Part shown: piece by piece, positions 5,975-10,515 of the stretch
How positions within the stretch are numbered: position 1 is the stretch's first letter
Layout: every line of letters starts with the position of its first letter
NCBI GenBank assembly: GCA_016875665.1
Contig: VGPA01000034.1
Coordinates: 1 to 10,515 of the forward strand
Direction: 5' to 3'
Source: Chloroflexota bacterium
GTDB taxonomy: Bacteria > Chloroflexota > Limnocylindria > P2-11E
DNA: 10,515 bases
Made by a program: the position numbers and the translations under genes
Notes under the pieces: model-generated
Databases searched by the model: none
Told to the model about the DNA's origin: nothing
What the model saw: the letters and a program-made list of their open reading frames with translations, nothing else

Positions 5975-6363
5975 GCATCCTGATCGCGACGATCCTCGCA
6001 ATGACGGCGCTCGATGCGATCTGGCTCGGCGTGGTCGCCCGAACCTTCTACCGCCAGCACCTCGGAGCGCTCATGGCCGAGCGCGTGGACTGGATGGCGG
6101 CGGGCGCGTTCTACCTCATCTACGCCGGCGGCCTCGCGTTCTTCGCGGTTGCGCCCGGTGTCGAGTCGGGGTCACCCCTGACCGGAGCGATCCGGGGGGC
6201 CGCGTTCGGCTTTGTGGCCTATGCGACCTACGACCTCACCAACCAGGCGACCCTGCGCGGCTGGCCATGGATCGTGACGCTTGTGGATCTGACCTGGGGT
6301 GCGGTGCTCGGGGCCGCGGTCGGCGCGATCGCGACGCTGGCCGTCACGCGGCTCAGCTTGTGA
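5971..6363 (+). CDS. DUF2177 family small membrane protein
   Basis: 130 residues with four likely membrane helices (about 2-22, 42-62, 72-90, 99-124). Recognisable family marks are MTALDAIWLG near the N-terminus, FVAYATYDLTNQATLRGWP at 81-99 and VDLTWGAVLG at 105-114, with charged or polar residues conserved inside the membrane region. The biochemical function of DUF2177 proteins is not known. They recur beside CFA-synthase-like, DUF1365 and amine-oxidase-like genes, which fits a membrane role in the same lipid pathway. The GTG start overlaps the previous stop (GTGA at 5971-5974), and the stop at 6361-6363 overlaps the GTG of the following micro-ORF. Confidence 0.88.
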   Translation: MSILIATILAMTALDAIWLGVVARTFYRQHLGALMAERVDWMAAGAFYLIYAGGLAFFAVAPGVESGSPLTGAIRGAAFGFVAYATYDLTNQATLRGWPWIVTLVDLTWGAVLGAAVGAIATLAVTRLSL

Positions 6364-6392
6364 GCGCCGGTCCGGGGACCGCTCGACGGTGA
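6360..6392 (+). CDS. 10-codon micro-ORF bridging two operon genes
   Basis: GTG at 6360 overlaps the DUF2177 stop (GTGA), runs ten codons (VSAGPGTARR) and stops with TGA at 6390-6392, which overlaps the GTG of the DUF1295 gene (GTGA at 6389-6392). It has no Shine-Dalgarno site. It may only serve to carry ribosomes between neighbours by termination-reinitiation, replacing the direct 4-nt overlap seen elsewhere. A stable peptide is unlikely, and the arrangement could be fortuitous. Confidence 0.35.
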   Translation: MSAGPGTARR

Positions 6393-7180
6393 GCCTCTCG
6401 CTTTTCGTTTCCCTCGCGACCGCGCTCGCGCTCGGCGTGGCCGTGATCGCGCTGTGGCTGCTGAGCCTGCGGCTGCGCGACGCCTCGATCGCCGACGTGT
6501 TCTGGGGACCCTCGTTCGCGCTGGTCGTCGCCGTGGCGCTCGCGGTGGGGGGCGGTGGGCCGCGCGGTCCGTTCGTCGCCGTCATGGTCGGCCTGTGGGC
6601 GGCGCGACTCGCGCTGCACATCGCGGTACGGCGGCGCGGGCACGGCGAGGACCGCCGCTACGCGGCGATGCGGCGGCGCGACGCCGACGCATTCCGGTGG
6701 ACCTCGCTGCCGAAGGTGTTCCTCTTGCAGGGCGGCCTGGCGTGGGTTTTGGGCGCGCCGCTCGTGGCGGCGATCCTCTCTCCCGAGCCGCTCGGCCCGC
6801 TTGACCTCCTCGGTGCGGTGGTGTGGCTCGCGGGGTTCGCTTGCGAGGCGGTGGCGGACGAGCAGCTGCGCCGCTTCCGCGCGTCAGGGGGACCGTCCGG
6901 GCGGGTGCTGGACACGGGGCTCTGGGCGTGGACGCGGCACCCCAACTACTTCGGCGAAACGGTGCTGTGGTGGGGCTTCTGGGTGGTCGCCTGCGCGGCC
7001 GGCGCATGGTGGACGGTCTGGTCGCCGTGCCTGGTCACATTCCTGCTGCTGCGCGTCTCGGGGGTGACGCTGCTCGAGCCGGACCTCGTCCAACGCCGCC
7101 CGGCGTACGCCGCGTACGCGCGCGCGGTTCCAACCTTCCTGCCGCGGCCACCCCGGCGCACTGGAGAGGGACGGCGGTGA
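6389..7180 (+). CDS. DUF1295 family membrane protein (steroid 5-alpha-reductase-like)
   Basis: 263 residues with about six hydrophobic segments (4-27, 38-54, 60-79, 111-130, 138-153, 191-225). The signature TRHPNYFGETVLWWGFW at 182-198 marks the DUF1295 group, related in fold to steroid 5-alpha reductases and isoprenylcysteine methyltransferases. In those enzymes this region binds NADPH or S-adenosylmethionine. A reductase or methyltransferase acting on a membrane lipid is therefore plausible but unproved. The GTG at 6389 is chosen because it begins the first hydrophobic segment and the GTG-to-TGA overlap with the micro-ORF places it in the coupled chain. Its ribosome site is weak (GGGG 11 nt away). 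The stop overlaps the next GTG by 4 nt. Confidence 0.86.
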   Translation: MSLSLFVSLATALALGVAVIALWLLSLRLRDASIADVFWGPSFALVVAVALAVGGGGPRGPFVAVMVGLWAARLALHIAVRRRGHGEDRRYAAMRRRDADAFRWTSLPKVFLLQGGLAWVLGAPLVAAILSPEPLGPLDLLGAVVWLAGFACEAVADEQLRRFRASGGPSGRVLDTGLWAWTRHPNYFGETVLWWGFWVVACAAGAWWTVWSPCLVTFLLLRVSGVTLLEPDLVQRRPAYAAYARAVPTFLPRPPRRTGEGRR

Positions 7181-8451
7181 AGATCGCGGTCGTCGGGTCG
7201 GGCATCGCCGGGATCAGCACGGCGCTGGCGCTCGCGCCGGATCACGAGGTCACCCTCTATGAGCGTGAGCCGGTCGCCGGGGGGCATGCCCACACGGTGG
7301 AAGTGTCCACCTCGGCCGGCAGCGTGCCGGTCGACGTCGGCTTCATCGTCTACAACGACGCGACCTACCCGACGTTCTCGCCGATGCTCGCCGAGCTGGG
7401 AGTCGCGACCATGCCGACCGACATGTCCTTCGGCTGTCGCTGTGCCGGATGCGGGCTTGAGTACAGCACGCGCGGCGCGACGGGCTTCTTCGCACAGCGG
7501 CGCAGGCTGCTCGATGCTGGGCAGTGGCGACTGCTCCTCGAGATTCGCGCGTTCTTCGCCGATGCCCGGCGGTTCCTTGCCGGCGGCGTCGGCGACGACG
7601 GTACGCTCGGCGCGTACCTCCAGGCGCGGCCGGCCGCATCCCGTCTCGCCGGGCACTTCCTTCTTCCGCTGGCGGCCGCCGTGTGGTCCACCTCGCCCTC
7701 CGAGGTGCGCCGATTCCCGCTGCTCTACCTCCTGCGCTTCCTCGACAACCACGGGCTCATCGGCTTCGACCGCGTTCTGCGCTGGCGCACCGTGGTCGGT
7801 GGGTCGCGCGAGTACGTCTCGCGAGCTCTCGCGCGGCTGCCGCACGGAGCCGTCCGCCTGGGCACGCCCGTCGTCGGGGTGCGCCCCGCGGATGAGAGCG
7901 CCGTGGACCTGGTGCTGGAGGGTGGCGCGGTGCGGCGCTACGAAGGGATCGTCCTCGCGACCCATGCCGACACCGCGCTGGGTCTGCTGAGCAACCCTTC
8001 GCACGCCGTGCGGCGCGCGCTCGGCGCGTTTCACTACACGACCAACCGGGTCGTGCTGCACACCGACGCGGGGCCGGTGCTGCCGCGGCGCGCGGATGCG
8101 CGAGCCTCCTGGAACGTGCGGATCGACTCGTGCGATGCGCGTGCGGACAAGCTCACGATGACGTACGACCTCACGCGGCTGCAGTCACTTCCCGGCGATG
8201 AGCGGATCCTGGTCTCGGTGAATCCCGCGCACGTTGATCCGACGCTCGTCCGACGAGAGTTCCTCTGGGCGCATCCGGCCTACGACTCGGGCACGCCGGC
8301 AGCGCAGCGGGCGGTCGAGCGCATCCAGGGCGAGAGCCGCGTCTGGTACGCGGGCGCGCACCTGGGCTACGGGTTCCACGAGGACGGATGCCGTTCGGGC
8401 GTGGCCGTGGCGCGCTTGGTGCGCGGCGCCTCGGCGCAGCGCGCGGCATGA
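7177..8451 (+). CDS. FAD-dependent amine-oxidase-like oxidoreductase
   Basis: 424 residues. The dinucleotide motif VVGSGIAG at 5-12 with Glu29 of YERE binding the ribose, followed by GGHAHT at 35-40, marks the FAD-binding domain of the amine oxidase/phytoene desaturase superfamily. The C-terminal FAD contact is YAGAHLGYGFHEDGCRSG at 391-408. The middle part (100-340) is the substrate domain and has no clear membrane segment. Relatives are regularly found next to DUF1365 and CFA-synthase-like genes and are thought to oxidise or desaturate acyl chains, perhaps those that the methyltransferase then modifies (inference). The CRCAGCG cysteines at 87-93 are a noticeable local cluster. The GTG overlaps the previous stop (GTGA), with GGAGAGGG at 7163-7170 as ribosome site. 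Confidence 0.9.
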   Translation: MKIAVVGSGIAGISTALALAPDHEVTLYEREPVAGGHAHTVEVSTSAGSVPVDVGFIVYNDATYPTFSPMLAELGVATMPTDMSFGCRCAGCGLEYSTRGATGFFAQRRRLLDAGQWRLLLEIRAFFADARRFLAGGVGDDGTLGAYLQARPAASRLAGHFLLPLAAAVWSTSPSEVRRFPLLYLLRFLDNHGLIGFDRVLRWRTVVGGSREYVSRALARLPHGAVRLGTPVVGVRPADESAVDLVLEGGAVRRYEGIVLATHADTALGLLSNPSHAVRRALGAFHYTTNRVVLHTDAGPVLPRRADARASWNVRIDSCDARADKLTMTYDLTRLQSLPGDERILVSVNPAHVDPTLVRREFLWAHPAYDSGTPAAQRAVERIQGESRVWYAGAHLGYGFHEDGCRSGVAVARLVRGASAQRAA

Positions 8452-9194
8452 GGTCGAGCCTGCTGGTCGGCACGGTCCGGCACCGCCGCGTCCGCCCGCG
8501 CAAGTACGATTTCACCCACCACGTCTACTACCTGGCGCTCGATCTCGACGAGCTCGACGCCGTGGGGCGCATGGTTCCGCTGCTGCGCTTCGAGCGGTCC
8601 GGACTGCTGTCGGTCCACGCCCGCGACCATCTGGGCTCCGACCGGATCAGCCTGGCGGACGGGGCGCGCGAGCACCTCGCGCGCGAAGGGTTCGATGCGG
8701 CAGACTGGCGGATCACCCTGGTGACCAACGCGCGCGTGCTCGGCTACTTGTTCAATCCCGTTTCCTTCTACTTCTGCCGCGACGCCTCGGGGGTCCTTCG
8801 CGTCGTCCTCGCGGAGGTCAGCAACACGCACGGCGACCGGTGCGTGTACACGCTCCGGCCGGAGGGGACGGGCGCGTTCGTAGCGGGCGCCCGCAAGCGA
8901 ATGTACGTATCCCCGTTCATCGAGATGGACGCGGCCTACCGTTTCCACATTCGGGACGACGACGGCGGGCTCGTCGTGGCCATCCAGGAGCGCGAGCGAT
9001 GCGGGGATGTGGACGCGCTCACGCTGTGGGCCGGCTTTCGCCTGCTCCGGCGGCCGCTCACGCAGGGAACGCTGCTGCGGGCGGCGCTGCGCCATCCCGT
9101 CATCACGCTGCAGACCATCGCGCTGATCCACCTGCACGCACTGCGCCTATGGACGGCGGGTATCCGGTTCGTCCGGTACCGCAGGCCGGCATGA
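8448..9194 (+). CDS. DUF1365 family protein
   Basis: 248 residues. The start MRSSLLVGTVRHRRVRPRKYDFTHHVYYLALDLDEL is characteristic of DUF1365, as are GYLFNPVSFYFC at 99-110 and AEVSNTHGDRCVY at 122-134. These proteins have no established activity. They are almost always encoded between the FAD amine-oxidase-like gene and the CFA-synthase-like gene, as here, so a role as a pathway enzyme or partner of the two is likely. The C-terminal region (LRHPVITLQTIALIHLHALRLW) is amphipathic and could touch the membrane. The ATG overlaps the previous stop (ATGA) and has no Shine-Dalgarno site, suggesting that translation depends on coupling. Confidence 0.93.
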   Translation: MRSSLLVGTVRHRRVRPRKYDFTHHVYYLALDLDELDAVGRMVPLLRFERSGLLSVHARDHLGSDRISLADGAREHLAREGFDAADWRITLVTNARVLGYLFNPVSFYFCRDASGVLRVVLAEVSNTHGDRCVYTLRPEGTGAFVAGARKRMYVSPFIEMDAAYRFHIRDDDGGLVVAIQERERCGDVDALTLWAGFRLLRRPLTQGTLLRAALRHPVITLQTIALIHLHALRLWTAGIRFVRYRRPA

Positions 9195-10375
9195 GAAGCG
9201 CGATCGCGCGCGAGGCGGTGCTGGCCGCCGCCCGTCGCTGGGAGATCGGGACCCTCCGGGTGCTGCTCCCGGACGGGCGCGAGTGCGTGTTCGGGGGGAG
9301 CGCCGCAGGCGATGAGGCGACGATCGCGGTCCGCGGGGAAGCGGCTTTCGAGCGGCTGCTGCTGCGCGGGGAGGTGGGATTCGGCGAGGCGTATGTCGAC
9401 GGGCTGTGGACGAGCCCTGATCTGATCGGCCTGCTCCGGCTGGCGGTCCGCAACCGCGCGGCGCTCGGCATGGCGCGCGGCTGGCTCCGCCTTCCCGCCC
9501 GCGCACTGGATCGGATTCGTCACATGCGGCGGCACAACAGCATCGCGGGCAGCCGCGCCAACATCCAGGCGCACTACGACCTGGGCAACGACTTCTACGC
9601 CCTGTTCCTGGACTCGACGATGACCTACTCGTCCGCCGTGTTCCCGTCCGAGGACGCCACGCTCGAGAAGGCGCAGCGGGAGAAGTACGCCCGCATCTCG
9701 CGGCTCGCGGAAATCAGGCCGGGGAGCCGGGTCCTCGAGGTCGGCTGCGGCTGGGGCGGATTCGCGCTTCATGCCGGGGCGGCGTACGGCTGCCGGGTCG
9801 ATGCGATCACCATCTCGGCCGCGCAGCATGCGCTGGCCACGCGTCGCGTCGCCCAGGCCGGCCTGTCCGGGCAGGTCGACGTGCGGCTGGTCGATTACCG
9901 CGACGTGAAGGGAACGTACGACGCGATCGTGTCGATCGAGATGCTCGAGGCCGTCGGCGCGGAGTACTACGAGACGTTCTTCTCCACGCTCGATCGCGTG
10001 CTCGCGCCCGGGGGGCGTATCGCACTGCAGGTGATCACGGTTCCCGATCGCGCCTACGAGCGGCAGCGCCGGGGCACGAATTGGATCCAGCGCTACATCT
10101 TTCCCGGAGGGGTGCTGCCGTCGCTCGCCGCGATCGAGCGCTCGCTCGTGCGCACCGGCCTGGTCGTGGAATCGGTCACGGACATCGGAGCGCACTACGT
10201 CCGCACGCTCGCCGAGTGGCGTAAACGCTTCATGGTGCAGCGCGAGCACGTGCGTGCTTTGGGTCACGATGAGCGCTTCGTGCGAATGTGGGAGTACTAC
10301 CTCGCGCAAAGTGAAGCGGGCTTCGCGACGGGCGTCACCCAGAATCTCCAGATCGCGCTGCGGAAGACGCCGTGA
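9191..10375 (+). CDS. cfa: cyclopropane-fatty-acid synthase-like SAM methyltransferase
   Basis: 394 residues, close to the family's usual 380-430. Residues 10-110 form the N-terminal lipid-binding part. AHYDLGNDFYALFLD at 127-141 and YSSAVF at 146-151 begin the catalytic domain, and VLEVGCGWGGFA at 181-192 is the SAM-binding loop. IEMLEAVG carries Glu253, and FPGGVLPS lies at 304-311. The reaction in the family is transfer of a methylene or methyl group from S-adenosylmethionine to an unsaturated acyl chain of membrane phospholipids. Relative to the E. coli bicarbonate pocket, Glu239 is kept (Glu253) and Tyr317 is probably Tyr336, but Cys139 appears as Ser148 and His266 as Gln280. The product may thus not be a simple cyclopropane; a methylated or furan-type acyl chain is an alternative. 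The ATG overlaps the DUF1365 stop, and its own stop overlaps the next GTG. Confidence 0.93.
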   Translation: MRSAIAREAVLAAARRWEIGTLRVLLPDGRECVFGGSAAGDEATIAVRGEAAFERLLLRGEVGFGEAYVDGLWTSPDLIGLLRLAVRNRAALGMARGWLRLPARALDRIRHMRRHNSIAGSRANIQAHYDLGNDFYALFLDSTMTYSSAVFPSEDATLEKAQREKYARISRLAEIRPGSRVLEVGCGWGGFALHAGAAYGCRVDAITISAAQHALATRRVAQAGLSGQVDVRLVDYRDVKGTYDAIVSIEMLEAVGAEYYETFFSTLDRVLAPGGRIALQVITVPDRAYERQRRGTNWIQRYIFPGGVLPSLAAIERSLVRTGLVVESVTDIGAHYVRTLAEWRKRFMVQREHVRALGHDERFVRMWEYYLAQSEAGFATGVTQNLQIALRKTP

Positions 10376-10515
10376 GGGCGGCGTCCGGCGCGACGGTCCT
10401 GGACGACACGGTGACCCTGATCGCCGGCGCGTCCGGCTACGTCGGGGCGCGGCTGGCGCGCGCGCTGCACGAGCGCGGCGCTCGGGTGCGCGCACTGGCC
10501 CGGCGTCCGGACGCG
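10372..10515 (+). CDS. NAD(P)-binding SDR/epimerase-type protein, N-terminal part
   Basis: The GTG at 10372 overlaps the methyltransferase stop (GTGA), with GGAAG at 10362-10366 as a weak ribosome site. The frame is open to the window edge for 48 codons. It encodes a first Rossmann strand and glycine loop (LIAGASGYVGARLARAL), a helix, and the second strand ending in ALARRPD, where basic residues suggest NADP rather than NAD. It resembles the SDR half of the operon's first gene (VVVAGGTGFVGGEIAREL), so the operon carries two such proteins. The rest of the gene, and whether it is fused to another domain, lies outside the window. Confidence 0.8.
   Translation, partial: MRAASGATVLDDTVTLIAGASGYVGARLARALHERGARVRALARRPDA

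Noticed and set aside
6823..7176. N-terminal extension of the FAD oxidoreductase frame
   Set aside because: It lies inside the DUF1295 gene in another frame; the dinucleotide-binding motif starts right after GTG 7177, which has a good ribosome site.
8234..9190. N-terminal extension of the methyltransferase frame
   Set aside because: It overlaps the FAD and DUF1365 genes in another frame and reads as low-complexity Arg-rich sequence; ATG 9191 begins the family sequence and overlaps the prior stop.
8936..10495. 519-codon minus-strand frame
   Set aside because: It is antisense to well-recognised DUF1365 and methyltransferase genes and reads as Arg/Ala/Pro-rich shadow sequence typical of high-GC DNA.

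Overview
This is a GC-rich bacterial chromosome segment. High GC, GTG starts, TGA stops, a probable leaderless mRNA and a tRNA gene without encoded CCA fit Actinomycetota or Chloroflexota, but the window alone does not settle the phylum.

Left part (1-1037): the 3' end of an unrecognised gene, then a complete tRNA-Cys(GCA) gene with its own -10 box and a downstream hairpin. Immediately after it, on the opposite strand, lies the 3' half of a tyrosine recombinase (448-912). It lacks its N-terminal half, so it looks like the scar of an element that once used the tRNA as its attachment site.

Middle part (1038-3644): a membrane-anchored dienelactone-hydrolase-like protein (+). Convergent to it is a two-gene minus-strand unit: a CarH/LitR-type MerR regulator with a cobalamin-binding domain (W-x9-EH and ExHxxG motifs), followed by a small alpha/beta hydrolase. 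The hydrolase ORF begins in the GTGA overlap with the regulator stop codon, but an in-frame TGA cuts its N-terminal hydrophobic segment.

Right part (3786-10515, continuing past the edge): one plus-strand operon, divergent from the regulator. The order is SRPBCC-SDR fusion, TspO-like membrane protein, DUF2177 membrane protein, DUF1295 membrane protein, FAD-dependent amine-oxidase-like protein, DUF1365 protein, cyclopropane-fatty-acid-synthase-like methyltransferase, and the start of a second SDR-type protein. Almost every junction is a 4-nt ATGA or GTGA overlap. The one exception is bridged by a 10-codon micro-ORF that overlaps both neighbours in the same way.

The 141-bp divergent gap holds the key signal: three ACA-centred direct repeats exactly 11 bp apart, the last being the TTGACA -35 box of the operon. 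This matches the published layout of CarH operators. Together the segment reads as a B12-dependent, light-controlled membrane-lipid modification locus. In the dark, AdoB12-bound CarH should sit on the repeats and block both promoters; light would release it and switch on lipid methylation and oxidation functions. The family assignments are well supported; the light control and the lipid product are inferences.
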